Origin: Saprospiraceae bacterium
GTDB taxonomy: Bacteria > Bacteroidota > Bacteroidia > Chitinophagales > Saprospiraceae
Length of the DNA: 64,000 bases
Direction of reading: 5' to 3'
Assembly: GCA_028285545.1 (NCBI GenBank)
Contig: JANQPA010000084.1
Location: 1 to 64,000, forward strand
A program made the translations under genes and the position numbers. This document shows positions 20,373 to 29,181 of the stretch, one piece after another. The notes beneath the pieces are model-generated. The model searched no databases and had not been told where the DNA came from. It worked only from the letters and a program-made list of their open reading frames with translations. Position 1 is the stretch's first letter, and every line of letters begins with the position of its first letter.

Positions 20373-20411
20373 GTAGAACATATTAAGTAAAAACCCTTAT
20401 ATTTGTTCTAC
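20373..20411. promoter_or_regulatory. Promoter and candidate PadR operator
   Basis: TATATTTG (20398-20405) exactly matches the Bacteroidetes -7 box and lies 20 bp before the PadR ATG. It is bracketed by a perfect inverted repeat GTAGAACA (20373-20380) / TGTTCTAC (20404-20411). The right half overlaps the -7 box, a position at which a bound repressor would block transcription. Autoregulation by PadR is inferred. Confidence 0.6.
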
Positions 20412-20424
20412 AAATTAGTATGAT

Positions 20425-20766
20425 ATGAAAGAAATGAAGCTGGGAAGCTTTGAAGAAACATTAATGTTATTGGTAGGAATTCTGGACAAAGAAGCCTATG
20501 CCTTTAAAATTGGAGAGGAATATGAGGCACAATCCAAAAAGCCAGTATCAATTGGTGCTGTTCACTCCACACTCAATCGCCTAAGCAAAAAAGGATTTTT
20601 AAGCTCAGAGATGGGCCTACCTACTGCTGAACGTGGTGGCAGAAGAAAAAGAATCTACAAAATTACGGCTGAGGGTCAGCGGGCTTTAGAACAATCACGG
20701 GATTTCAGGTTATCTCTTTGGAATCAGTTTCCTGCATTCTCAGGACGCAAGTTTAAGCTAAGCTAA
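20425..20766 (+). CDS. PadR-family transcriptional regulator
   Basis: The 113-aa protein has the PadR winged helix: an N-terminal helix pair (LGSFEETLMLLVGILD), the recognition segment SIGAVHSTLNRLSKKGFL and a basic wing with GGRRKRIYKITAEGQRAL. Its stop codon overlaps the permease ATG (TAATG), so translation is probably coupled. PadR regulators with a permease carrying a prefix domain are a recurrent pair in Bacteroidota. It likely represses its own operon through the inverted repeat at 20373-20411. Confidence 0.92.
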   Translation: MKEMKLGSFEETLMLLVGILDKEAYAFKIGEEYEAQSKKPVSIGAVHSTLNRLSKKGFLSSEMGLPTAERGGRRKRIYKITAEGQRALEQSRDFRLSLWNQFPAFSGRKFKLS

Positions 20767-23372
20767 TGTCAAAAAATTATCCTCCAAAATGGGCTGAAAA
20801 AATCCTGCTTACCTTTTTGAAAGAAGAGTTAGCAGAGGAAGTTTTAGGAGACCTGGATGAAAAGTTTTATTCCATGGTGTCCCGATATTCTCTTCGAAGA
20901 GCCCAGCGAAATTATTGGTTTCAGGTCTTTAATTATATGAGACCATTTGCTTTTAAATATTTTAAGTCATTTCCAATATCAACACTTATGTTTAGGCACA
21001 ATTTTAAAGTCGGTTTAAGGGTCTTGTTAAAAAACAAAGTTTTTTCTCTCATTAATATAGGTGGCCTCGCTCTTGGCATGACGGTAGTTCTATTGATCGG
21101 TCTTTGGATTCATGATGAATTATCTTTTAATAAAAATCATGAAAACTACGATCGAATCGTGCAGGTATTAAGAAAAGATAAGGAGGATGGTATGGTAGAA
21201 GTTAATAGTTCTCATGTAGGTCAATTGGGTATATATCTTTCTGATAATTACCCCAATTTGTTTGAGGAGGTTACCATGACATTTTATAGAAATAATCCTA
21301 GATTACTAACAGTAGAAAATCAAACTTTCGATCAGATCGGTTACTTTTTCAGGCCTAATGCTCCTGAAATGCTTAGCTTAAAAATGATAGCAGGAACCTG
21401 GGATGGCATTAGTGAACCAAACGGTATTTTAATTTCTGAAAGCCTGGCCCAAAAGTTTTTTGGGAAAGAAAATCCAATGGGGCAAGCCATTAAGATGAAC
21501 TCTTCTGCCATATTTACGGTTAACGGAATATTTGAGGACTTACCGGTCAATTCTACTTTTGGGGATGCTACTTATTTCGCCTCTATGGATCGAATTTATG
21601 ATGATGAAAATCCTTATACCTGGACCAATTTTAACATGAAAGTATATGGTCAACTAAAACCAGGGGTTGACATTGCGAATGCATCAGCTGCCATCAAAGA
21701 TGTATTGACCGAAAACAGAGACCCTAATCAGGATCCAATGGACCTCTTGTTACTTCCCATGAAAGATTGGCATCTAAACGATTATTTTCAGGATGGCGCG
21801 CAGGTTACCAGTAAGCGTATGCAGTTTGTAAAATTATATGGCATTATAGGTCTTTTTGTACTCATTTTAGCATGTATTAATTTTATTAACCTAAATACTG
21901 CACGCTATCAAAATCGGGCAAAAGAAGTAGGTGTTAGAAAAACTTTAGGTTCTCTCCGATCCCACCTTATTGGACAGTTTTTGGCAGAATCCATTCTTTA
22001 TGCCTTAGCTGCATTTTGTATATCCATTTTGGCTGTTCAATTCATTCTTCCCTGGTTTAATGGCATTTCGGACAAAGACATCACCTTTCCGTGGAACAAT
22101 GTTTGGCTCTGGGCAATGGGTCTTGGATTTACATTAACTACCGCTCTGGTGGCCGGCACCTATCCTGCATTGTTTCTATCTGGTTTTAATCCTCTCAAGG
22201 CTCTAAGAGGTACAATAGGCCAAGGAAAATTGAACACCAGATTTCGTCAGAGTTTGGTCGTTTTTCAATTTACCATTTCCATTATTTTAATCATTGGCAC
22301 CCTCACTGTTTTTAAGCAGATTCAGCATGCCAAAGATCGCCCAATGGGTTATAACCAGGATCGATTAATTACGGTTAGAGGCTTTTCTGACGATTATTAT
22401 GAAAAATATGATTTGCTAAGAGCTGAATTGAAAAAAACAGGGGTCGTTGAAGAAATGGCAGAGGCCAACTACCCCTTGATGAATACCCTTGGTAATAATG
22501 ATGATTTTAGATTGCCGGAGTCAAGCAAGAGTATGAATGTCTCTTTTAATACCATTTATGTCACTCCGGAATACGGAAAAACTACCAAATGGGAATTGAC
22601 GCAAGGCAGAGATTTCTCCAGAGAATTGGGAGATGAGACCAGCTCCATTATTGTCAGTGAATTGGCAGTAAAAAAGATGGGCTTAGAAAATCCAATCGGG
22701 CAACAAATACTAGCTAACAGGGCTTTCAATGGTCATAAGGAATTTACCATTATTGGTGTGGTAAGAGATATGATTAAAGGAAATCCTTTTGAAGAACCTG
22801 TACCCTTGATGGTTTTTTCCAATCAAAGATCCAAAGGTTTTCTGTTTATCAGAATGAAGCCGGATGTTTCCTTTGCCAGTGCTATTCCAAAAATTAAAGA
22901 GGCCTTTGTTGGAGTCCTCCCAACCCATCCATTTAGTTACGATTTTGTGGATGAAGAATATGCGGCTAAATTTCGAGCAGAAGAAAGAATTGGAAGCCTG
23001 GCCACCTTTTTTAGTATCCTGGCCATCCTGATCAGCTGTTTGGGATTATTTGGATTATCTGCCTACATGGCAGAGAAACGAACCAAGGAAATAGGTATTC
23101 GGAAAGTCCTGGGTGCTTCTGTTATGAATTTGTGGCAGTTGTTATCTAAAGATTTCAGCATCTTGGTTTTCATTGCCTGTTTGATTGCGATCCCCCTTTC
23201 AGCTTATTTCCTAAATGGCTGGTTGCAGTCTTATGAATATCGAATTCCGATTTATTGGTGGATCTATGCTCTTGGAGCAGTTTTCTGTTTCGCGGTAACC
23301 TTATGTACAGTGAGTTATCATTCTTTGAAAGTTTCTTTGGCCAATCCAGTGGATTCGTTGAGAATGGAATAG
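20766..23372 (+). CDS. ABC transporter permease with permease-prefix domain
   Basis: The 868-aa protein has a cytoplasmic N-terminal extension (about 1-75; PPKWAEKILLTFLKEELAEE and NYWFQVFNYMRPFAFKYF) of the permease prefix domain 2 type. This extension is found with PadR partners. It is followed by the same MacB_PCD-FtsX-MacB_PCD-FtsX architecture as the protein at 17911-20298, with repeated motifs NRAKEVGVRKTLGS and EKRTKEIGIRKVLGAS. The prefix may contact the PadR protein or carry a signal to it; this is inference. ATG overlaps the PadR stop. Confidence 0.92.
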   Translation: MSKNYPPKWAEKILLTFLKEELAEEVLGDLDEKFYSMVSRYSLRRAQRNYWFQVFNYMRPFAFKYFKSFPISTLMFRHNFKVGLRVLLKNKVFSLINIGGLALGMTVVLLIGLWIHDELSFNKNHENYDRIVQVLRKDKEDGMVEVNSSHVGQLGIYLSDNYPNLFEEVTMTFYRNNPRLLTVENQTFDQIGYFFRPNAPEMLSLKMIAGTWDGISEPNGILISESLAQKFFGKENPMGQAIKMNSSAIFTVNGIFEDLPVNSTFGDATYFASMDRIYDDENPYTWTNFNMKVYGQLKPGVDIANASAAIKDVLTENRDPNQDPMDLLLLPMKDWHLNDYFQDGAQVTSKRMQFVKLYGIIGLFVLILACINFINLNTARYQNRAKEVGVRKTLGSLRSHLIGQFLAESILYALAAFCISILAVQFILPWFNGISDKDITFPWNNVWLWAMGLGFTLTTALVAGTYPALFLSGFNPLKALRGTIGQGKLNTRFRQSLVVFQFTISIILIIGTLTVFKQIQHAKDRPMGYNQDRLITVRGFSDDYYEKYDLLRAELKKTGVVEEMAEANYPLMNTLGNNDDFRLPESSKSMNVSFNTIYVTPEYGKTTKWELTQGRDFSRELGDETSSIIVSELAVKKMGLENPIGQQILANRAFNGHKEFTIIGVVRDMIKGNPFEEPVPLMVFSNQRSKGFLFIRMKPDVSFASAIPKIKEAFVGVLPTHPFSYDFVDEEYAAKFRAEERIGSLATFFSILAILISCLGLFGLSAYMAEKRTKEIGIRKVLGASVMNLWQLLSKDFSILVFIACLIAIPLSAYFLNGWLQSYEYRIPIYWWIYALGAVFCFAVTLCTVSYHSLKVSLANPVDSLRME

Positions 23373-23396
23373 AATTTTGCCGCTGGTAAACGCTGA

Positions 23397-23440
23397 TTCT
23401 GCTGATTTTCCTTGTTAGGCTACAGTGAAAATCAGCAGAA
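23397..23440 (+). terminator. Hairpin after the second permease
   Basis: A 14-bp perfect stem (23397-23410 / 23427-23440) with a 16-nt loop, 24 bp after the stop. There is no T-run, so termination efficiency is uncertain. Confidence 0.6.
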
Positions 23441-23461
23441 ATAAAGTGGAATTATAGTCGT

Positions 23462-24448
23462 CTATATGGACTCCTGAAGTATGGTTAAATCAATAACCAC
23501 ATGCCCCTTCTTATGTCCTTTTTCAACGTAACGATGTGCTTCAACTATTTCTTCAAGAGGATAGCTTCGATCAATGACGGTTTTTAATGTTCCTCGCTCA
23601 ATAAATTCTTTGAGGTCAAGCAGGTTTTTAATTTTTGCAGGAGGAGAGCCAGAGATGATTTTCTTTCCACCAAAAATTGCAGCTTTTAACATAGGCAGAA
23701 TATGATGATAATCAATTACAGCTAAGAGACAATACCCTTTTGGCTTTAAAGAGTTCAAACATTTTGCCAAAGGCGTTTTATCAACCGTTTCATAAATAAT
23801 ATCATATTTTTCTCCATTTTGGCTAAAATCTTCCTGAGTGTAATCAATTACCTTATCTGCTCCCAGGGATTTGACCAATTCAACATTGGTAGTGCTGCAA
23901 ACCGCCGTAACTTCAGCACCAAAATGTTTAGCCAGTTGCACAGCAAAAACACCCTGTGAGCCAGAAGCACCTACAATCAGCACTTTATCTCCTCTTTTGA
24001 TATTTCCTTTTTTGAGAAAAAACAGGGCTGTTTCTCCTCCAAAGAGAACTGCAGCGGCCTCCTGATGGCTCATATTTTGAGGTTTGAGCGCTATTCTTGA
24101 ATTTTCCGAGACGCATTTATAATCCATGTAAGTCCCAATTCCTGGAGAACCAAAGACCTCATCACCCACTTTGAATTTGCTTACCTTCTCTCCAACGGCT
24201 TCCACAACTCCTGAAAACTCAAAGCCCAGGGTTTTGAATCTAGGTTTCCAAATGCCCATAAATAATTTAGTGATGGGCCAGAAGGGCAGAAATTCTTTGT
24301 TTCCGTTACGCAATCGGATATCTCCTGAAGTTACGGTGGTCGCATGTATTTTGATTAAAACTTCTTTATTTTTTGGTACGGGTTTTTCAAGTTCTTCCAA
24401 CTGAAGTACTTCTGGTGATCCAAACTTTTCATTGATAATAACTCTCAT
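23462..24448 (-). CDS. Zinc-free medium-chain dehydrogenase (quinone-oxidoreductase-like)
   Basis: The 328-aa protein is a medium-chain dehydrogenase/reductase. A GroES-like N-terminus (about 1-125) has the LGFEFSGVVEAVGEKVSKFK signature. A Rossmann domain has VGASGSQGVFAVQLAKHFGA as its NAD(P)-binding loop. The catalytic and structural zinc cysteines of classical alcohol dehydrogenases are absent, so it belongs with the QOR/enoyl-reductase group and probably reduces a small carbonyl or quinone with NADPH. ATG start. It is the last of three minus-strand genes in this block. Confidence 0.9.
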   Translation of the reverse strand: MRVIINEKFGSPEVLQLEELEKPVPKNKEVLIKIHATTVTSGDIRLRNGNKEFLPFWPITKLFMGIWKPRFKTLGFEFSGVVEAVGEKVSKFKVGDEVFGSPGIGTYMDYKCVSENSRIALKPQNMSHQEAAAVLFGGETALFFLKKGNIKRGDKVLIVGASGSQGVFAVQLAKHFGAEVTAVCSTTNVELVKSLGADKVIDYTQEDFSQNGEKYDIIYETVDKTPLAKCLNSLKPKGYCLLAVIDYHHILPMLKAAIFGGKKIISGSPPAKIKNLLDLKEFIERGTLKTVIDRSYPLEEIVEAHRYVEKGHKKGHVVIDLTILQESI

Positions 24449-24485
24449 TTTTAGGGTTTTTTATATTTTAAAAATGGGTGATTTG

Positions 24486-24758
24486 CTAATTTTCATTTAG
24501 GCATATGACAGACAGTAGCGGCACTCCAATATCCCTCACCTTTTTAAGTACCCCATACAAGGCAGCTTGATCAACTATTTCCCCTGTGAGAAGGGTATCT
24601 CCATTACCTGTGTTGCTTATCCTGAAACCATCAAACCAGTCTCTCCTCTGCGGGCCGAGATGACCTTGTAACCTAATTTGATAAACCGGGTTTAATCCTG
24701 AATGGAACTCGAAAGGATGTTCCTGAGACAAAGTGCCATGCCATAAATATGCCATCAT
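24486..24758 (-). CDS. Small conserved hypothetical protein
   Basis: The preferred ATG at 24758 (or 24755) gives about 90 aa. The pattern QIRLQGHLGPQRRDWFDGF...GNGDTLLTGEIVDQAALYGVLKKVRDIGVPLLSV looks like a conserved globular fold; similar short proteins occur in Bacteroidota and Chloroflexi. In-frame coding, lack of membrane segments and its position between a dehydrogenase and a cyclase-regulator support a real gene. Function unknown. Confidence 0.65.
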   Translation of the reverse strand: MMAYLWHGTLSQEHPFEFHSGLNPVYQIRLQGHLGPQRRDWFDGFRISNTGNGDTLLTGEIVDQAALYGVLKKVRDIGVPLLSVICLNEN

Positions 24759-24858
24759 AAGCAATGATTTGTAATAATTATAGCAGCAAGTTATTCTGGA
24801 AAAGTGGCTAAGAAAAGGTACTAAAGTACTGTTTTGAGAAAAGAAGGTATTGTTTTGA

Positions 24859-27800
24859 CTATATCAAGCCCAATTCGCGGGCCCGGGCTACAGCTTCTGT
24901 ACGCCTTTGGACCTCTAGCTTATCGAAGATTTTTTGATTATGACCTTTTACAGTACTCAGAGCTAGAAAAAGACGCTCGCTGATTTCTCGATTTGACAAG
25001 CCTTTTGCAATTAGGCGCAAGACTTCTAATTCTCTTCTGCTTAAAGACTCTAACAGAGGACGAACAGTTTGGGAAGGCCTCATCAAGAAAGGTTGTTGAG
25101 GAGTAGAATCATTCACTTGTTCCGTCTCTGGTAGCTGTTGAACAATATCAGCTGCCATTTCTCTTAGAGATTTATCTCCTAATAATGGCAATAATTGAAT
25201 TTCTTCATTCAAAAATATTTGAAAATATTCTTCTGGTTTGGCTTGCATAAAGGCACGATGCAAAGAGGCAATTGCAGAAGGTCTATCACCTAGCAAATCA
25301 TAGATAATAGTCAAAAGGATAAGAATTTCAACAACACTCCCCCATCTTTTCCCTTTTTCGGCTGCTGCCAACAAACGTCCTAATAAGCTTTTAGCCTCCT
25401 TTAAATATTGATCCTCTCTGCTATTTTTAGATTTTGCTATTAATACCCTGACCAAGGTAATGTGCTCAAATTCGCGTAGATAAGATAGGTCATCATTTAT
25501 CGATAAATTTTGATTCCGAACCCAGTCTTCTGCTTCTCTAAGTTGTCCTTGTACTAAAAACAACCTCGTTTTCCAGGCAGAAATCGGACGGGTCTCCGGT
25601 GTTGGGTTAATCGTATATTGTTGTTCAGCTTCTTCGAAAAATTCAAAGGCAGCATCTAATTTTCCTTCAGCTTGTTTTATCCTGGCCATTAACAAAGGCC
25701 ATCTATATTTTGTCTCTGAAAGGGCTGCAAAAGGTCCTAAATTTTTGGCTTCTTCCAAAAGCCCTTTAGCCTCTTCAATTTCGCCCTGCTCAAAACATGT
25801 TTCGCCCCAAAGTACATATACTCCTTCCATGCCTTCATAGACAAGATTAGGTTGTTGTCTGGCCTGTTTTAATAACTGTCTGCAAGTTTTTTGAGCACCA
25901 TGCAATAGACCTTGTGCCATTTTTATATCCGCTAAAAGAAATCCGGCACTGACTACAGCACTAATGTCTCCAGCTTTTCGCATACTCTCCACACTTGAAG
26001 CAAAAGATCGCTGAGCCTCAAATAATTTACCTTCAGGCCATTGGGCTAGTCCTAAAAGAGCAGCAGCGGAACCCCTCCATAAATAATTATCTTCTGGTAA
26101 TTGTTCCAAAGCTATTTGAGCATACCGGGTAATGGCAGATATATCACCTAAGGCACCATAATAATAGGAACGAGCTATTGAGATCATCCCAGGTATAGAT
26201 GCAAATTCTTTTTGATTGACAATTATTTTTTTGGAATAAATACTGGATTCAGGATCTAATAGAGCCTCCGCCTGCTTTAAGTAGTTATCAGCAGCCTGTA
26301 AGTCTATGGAAAGTATGGCAAAAGCAGAATAAACGTTAAGAATTGGCCTAAATTGAATCAAATCATCGGGCAGAGCTTTTAACCATTCTGATAAAGTAGA
26401 ATCATGATGATCTTTACGTAATGTTTCCCAATTTAATTCGATTAACCTTGCCAGACTGGTTAAATCCTTTCCATTCAATGCATGCTGCATGGCCTCTAGG
26501 GCAAGTCCTTCCTTTTCAAACCAATGGCTCGCCCTTCGGTGTAAATCAGAAGCATCATATTTTTTGTTCTTCAGGGAAAAAGATCGTAGCACATCTGCAA
26601 AAAGATGATGAAATCGATACCATTCCCTTTGGTTATCTAAGGGTATAACAAAAAGGTTGGCCTTTTCTAACATTTCCAGCATCTCATTTCCATTATCCTG
26701 TCCGGTAAGGGCATTACATAAAGAATGATTTAATCTTTCCAGGATAGCTGTTTGTAATAAAAAATCACGGACAGGTTCTGACTGCTGCTGTAGTACTTCT
26801 TCCATGAGATAATCCAAAACGAAATGATGACTACCCCTAAAAGCTTTAATAAAATGATCCTTATCGGGGCGCCCCTGCATGGATAATGCCGCCATTTGTA
26901 ATCCAGCTATCCATCCTTCTGTACGTATTTCCAGTGCCTCAACATTTTCCGAAGATAATTTTAAGTCCATAGTCTGATTCAAAAATTCTGCTGCTTCTGC
27001 AGATGAGAATCGCAAATCCTGTGCACGCAATTCAGTCATTTGGCCTCTAATCCGCAACCGAGATAAGGGAATATTGGGGTCTTCCCGGGTGGCAATTACC
27101 ATATGCATCTGTAAGGGCATACGTTCAATTAGAAAAATCAAGGCTTTATCAATGGCGTGGTTGTCAATCAGATGATAATCGTCTAAAACCAGGATAAATG
27201 GTTTCTCTAAACTGGAAACCTCATTAAGCAAGGAAGTCAGAAGGGATTCAAAGGGGGGCATTTGTTGGAATTGCAGCAAAGGCAAAATATCTTTTCCAAT
27301 GTGTTCAAATATAGTTTGTAAAGCAGCAATCACATAGGATAAAAAGCGGGTCGTATCATTGTCTCCTCGATCCAATGACAACCAGGCCACATTTTGTCCA
27401 CTAGTAGCGACCCAGTGACTGACTAAGGTTGATTTTCCAAAACCAGCAGAGGCCGAAATTAGACTTAACTTACCATGAATTCCCGCTTGGAGACGTCCGA
27501 TGAGCCTATCACGGTAAATGGTATTAGGTGGAATGGGAGGGATATATAATTTGGTCGCTAAAATGGAGTTTTGGAAGCTGGCAAGCGGTGTATTGGAGTT
27601 TGGGGCCTCTTGCTTTTCTTTATCAGGTTCAGGTTCTGTTTTTCCTTTTATTTCTTCTACATCCGGGATAACTAAACCCTCATTAGCAATGGCATAAACT
27701 TCTATTGGTTTTTCAATATTTTTGAGTCTAAAGGTTTTTAGACGGGTAGCTTGGATGAATTCCTGGTTTTTAATCTCATCATAGACTTTGTCAGAAATAA

Positions 27801-28173
27801 ATACACTTCCAGGAACTGCCAAAGATTCAATCCTGGATGCTACATTAACACTATCGCCTATGATTTCTTCTTCATTAAAAATTATGTCGCCAGTATGAAT
27901 GCCGATTCTTACCGGAATGGTAGGTGCTTCTAAAAATCCTTGTTGCAACTCTATCCCGCAGTTCACCGCATCAATAGCACTACTAAAAATACTTAGTGTA
28001 CCATCGCCATAATATTGCAGAATTTTGCCGCGATGTTTTTTGGTAATGGCATTAAATATCCGCCTATGCTTACTCCTTACCCGGAGAGCCTGTTCTTCAT
28101 TCTGCTGCATCAAGGCAGTATAGCCCTTGATATCAGTGAACATAATAGCAGCTAATTGGCGAGACATTGGCAT
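24859..28173 (-). CDS. Class III nucleotide cyclase fused to MalT-type STAND/LuxR regulator
   Basis: Taking the ATG at 28173 gives 1,104 aa (another at 28167 is also plausible; the TTG at 28182 is not). Residues 1-165 form a class III cyclase domain with the metal aspartates (Asp14 in FTDIKGYT, Asp57 in YYGDGT), Lys50, and the Asn110/Arg114 pair in GDSVNVASR. All point to an active enzyme. A linker leads to a STAND ATPase with Walker A ASAGFGKST (241-249) and Walker B FILVLDDYH (326-334), winged-helix and TPR-like regions as in MalT. A LuxR HTH follows at about 1040-1104 (LSRRELEVLRLIAKGLSNRE). It combines second-messenger chemistry with transcription control. The nucleotide substrate cannot be read off. 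Confidence 0.9.
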   Translation of the reverse strand: MPMSRQLAAIMFTDIKGYTALMQQNEEQALRVRSKHRRIFNAITKKHRGKILQYYGDGTLSIFSSAIDAVNCGIELQQGFLEAPTIPVRIGIHTGDIIFNEEEIIGDSVNVASRIESLAVPGSVFISDKVYDEIKNQEFIQATRLKTFRLKNIEKPIEVYAIANEGLVIPDVEEIKGKTEPEPDKEKQEAPNSNTPLASFQNSILATKLYIPPIPPNTIYRDRLIGRLQAGIHGKLSLISASAGFGKSTLVSHWVATSGQNVAWLSLDRGDNDTTRFLSYVIAALQTIFEHIGKDILPLLQFQQMPPFESLLTSLLNEVSSLEKPFILVLDDYHLIDNHAIDKALIFLIERMPLQMHMVIATREDPNIPLSRLRIRGQMTELRAQDLRFSSAEAAEFLNQTMDLKLSSENVEALEIRTEGWIAGLQMAALSMQGRPDKDHFIKAFRGSHHFVLDYLMEEVLQQQSEPVRDFLLQTAILERLNHSLCNALTGQDNGNEMLEMLEKANLFVIPLDNQREWYRFHHLFADVLRSFSLKNKKYDASDLHRRASHWFEKEGLALEAMQHALNGKDLTSLARLIELNWETLRKDHHDSTLSEWLKALPDDLIQFRPILNVYSAFAILSIDLQAADNYLKQAEALLDPESSIYSKKIIVNQKEFASIPGMISIARSYYYGALGDISAITRYAQIALEQLPEDNYLWRGSAAALLGLAQWPEGKLFEAQRSFASSVESMRKAGDISAVVSAGFLLADIKMAQGLLHGAQKTCRQLLKQARQQPNLVYEGMEGVYVLWGETCFEQGEIEEAKGLLEEAKNLGPFAALSETKYRWPLLMARIKQAEGKLDAAFEFFEEAEQQYTINPTPETRPISAWKTRLFLVQGQLREAEDWVRNQNLSINDDLSYLREFEHITLVRVLIAKSKNSREDQYLKEAKSLLGRLLAAAEKGKRWGSVVEILILLTIIYDLLGDRPSAIASLHRAFMQAKPEEYFQIFLNEEIQLLPLLGDKSLREMAADIVQQLPETEQVNDSTPQQPFLMRPSQTVRPLLESLSRRELEVLRLIAKGLSNREISERLFLALSTVKGHNQKIFDKLEVQRRTEAVARARELGLI

Positions 28174-28183
28174 AGGTAGCAAG

Positions 28184-28210
28184 CTAGCAAAAAAAACTAT
28201 TTTTTGCTAG
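28184..28210 (-). promoter_or_regulatory. Leader hairpin just upstream of the cyclase-regulator start
   Basis: An 11-bp perfect stem CTAGCAAAAAA / TTTTTTGCTAG (28184-28194, 28200-28210) with a 5-nt loop. It ends 11 bp before the ATG at 28173. In the mRNA it would sit over the ribosome-binding region, so it may limit translation; a terminator role is also possible. Confidence 0.4.
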
Positions 28211-28355
28211 TTAATAGGATAATTGAATGATATGGTTTATGGTGTCTGAGCTTCAGGGATTAGGATGAAAAATCTAGAAACAGCCTAAAGTCTGTTTCCA
28301 AGACGCCCTAAAGGACATAGTCCAAACAAGATTCCATTTTCTCTGTTCCCCTTAC

Positions 28356-28646
28356 ATGAAGATCATCAAAAAATACAAGCTTACCGAACGAGATATCGAC
28401 CGCATTATCCAAATGGCCTGGGAGGATCGAACTCCCTTTGATGCCATCACTCAACAATTTGGCTTGACAGAGGCTGAAGTCATTAAATTAATGAAACATG
28501 AGATGAGACTTAAGAATTGGAAAAAATGGAGGGCCAGGGTACAAGGCCGGTCCACTAAACATGCACGGCTTCGGCAGGAGGGTGTGGATAGGTTTCGGTC
28601 AAAAATGCAGCGGTCTATTAGTTTGAATCGGATTTCAAAGCGATAG
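28356..28646 (+). CDS. TIGR03643-family protein (DUF2805)
   Basis: The 96-aa protein matches the small TIGR03643/DUF2805 family: the N-terminal LTERDIDRIIQMAWEDRTPF, the helix-turn-helix-like FGLTEAEVIKLMKHEM and the basic KNWKKWRARVQGRSTKHARL. In other genomes it is often near photolyase-type or cryptochrome genes; none is visible here. A DNA- or RNA-binding role is likely from the basic composition, but is unproven. ATG start. The IS3 element and its repeat array begin immediately downstream. Confidence 0.85.
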   Translation: MKIIKKYKLTERDIDRIIQMAWEDRTPFDAITQQFGLTEAEVIKLMKHEMRLKNWKKWRARVQGRSTKHARLRQEGVDRFRSKMQRSISLNRISKR

Positions 28647-28650
28647 TCGA

Positions 28651-28697
28651 GAGTTCAGAGTTCAGAGTTCAGAGTTCAGAGTTCAGAGTTCAGAGTT
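28651..28697. repeat. Heptamer array (GAGTTCA)n, left part
   Basis: Six perfect tandem copies of GAGTTCA plus a partial copy, directly after the TIGR03643 gene. The array is interrupted by the IS3 element and resumes at 30115. The last three bases (GTT) are the left copy of the target duplication. Confidence 0.95.
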
Positions 28698-28767
28698 TGT
28701 CCACGCCTGAAATAGGTTGACAAAAAAGGAGTTGAAAAGTCAACTCAAAAAACCTAAATTCAGAAAG

Positions 28768-29181
28768 ATGGCACAATCTAAAAAGAATCAAAAGTTTAAG
28801 CGTGAGCGTCGCTACTTCAGTGAAGAGTTCCGTCGTGCTCGTGTTAAAGAATACGAAGAAGGTCAAGCCAGTGTTAGCGAAATTTGTCGTGTATATCAAG
28901 TAAGTGACACGGCAGTCTACAAATGGATTCGTAAATATTCGGCTCATTATCAAAAGAGTATTGTCAAAATAGTAGAGGAAAAAAGCGAAGCCAAAAAACG
29001 ACTGGCCTTAGAAAAAAAAGTCGAGCAACTCGAAAGACTCATAGGGCAACAACAAGTACAGATCCGGTACTATGAAAAATTAATGGAACTAGCCCAAGAG
29101 CAGTACAATGTCGACTTTGAAAAAAACTCCGATTGGAAGTCCTTGAATGGTTCTTCAATAATCGATCCGAACACTGTTTAA
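28768..29181 (+). CDS. IS3-family transposase OrfA
   Basis: The preferred start is the ATG at 28768 (MAQSKKNQKFKRE), giving 137 aa; a TTG 17 codons upstream lies inside the terminal repeat. It has the helix-turn-helix (FSEEFRRARVKEYEEGQASV, then SEICRVYQVSDTAVYKWIRKY), followed by a leucine-zipper-like coiled coil (LEKKVEQLERLIGQQQVQIR). An A AAA AAC slippery heptamer at 29121-29127, in the correct frame, precedes the overlap with OrfB. Frameshifting there would give the OrfAB transposase. Confidence 0.9.
   Translation: MAQSKKNQKFKRERRYFSEEFRRARVKEYEEGQASVSEICRVYQVSDTAVYKWIRKYSAHYQKSIVKIVEEKSEAKKRLALEKKVEQLERLIGQQQVQIRYYEKLMELAQEQYNVDFEKNSDWKSLNGSSIIDPNTV
29121..29127 (+). promoter_or_regulatory. 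Programmed -1 frameshift site of the IS3 transposase
   Basis: The heptamer A AAA AAC is in the OrfA frame (codons GAA AAA AAC). The -1 frame is open from here into OrfB, passing CTC CGA TTG GAA. This is the standard arrangement for making OrfAB in IS3 elements. No downstream stimulatory structure was assessed. Confidence 0.75.
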
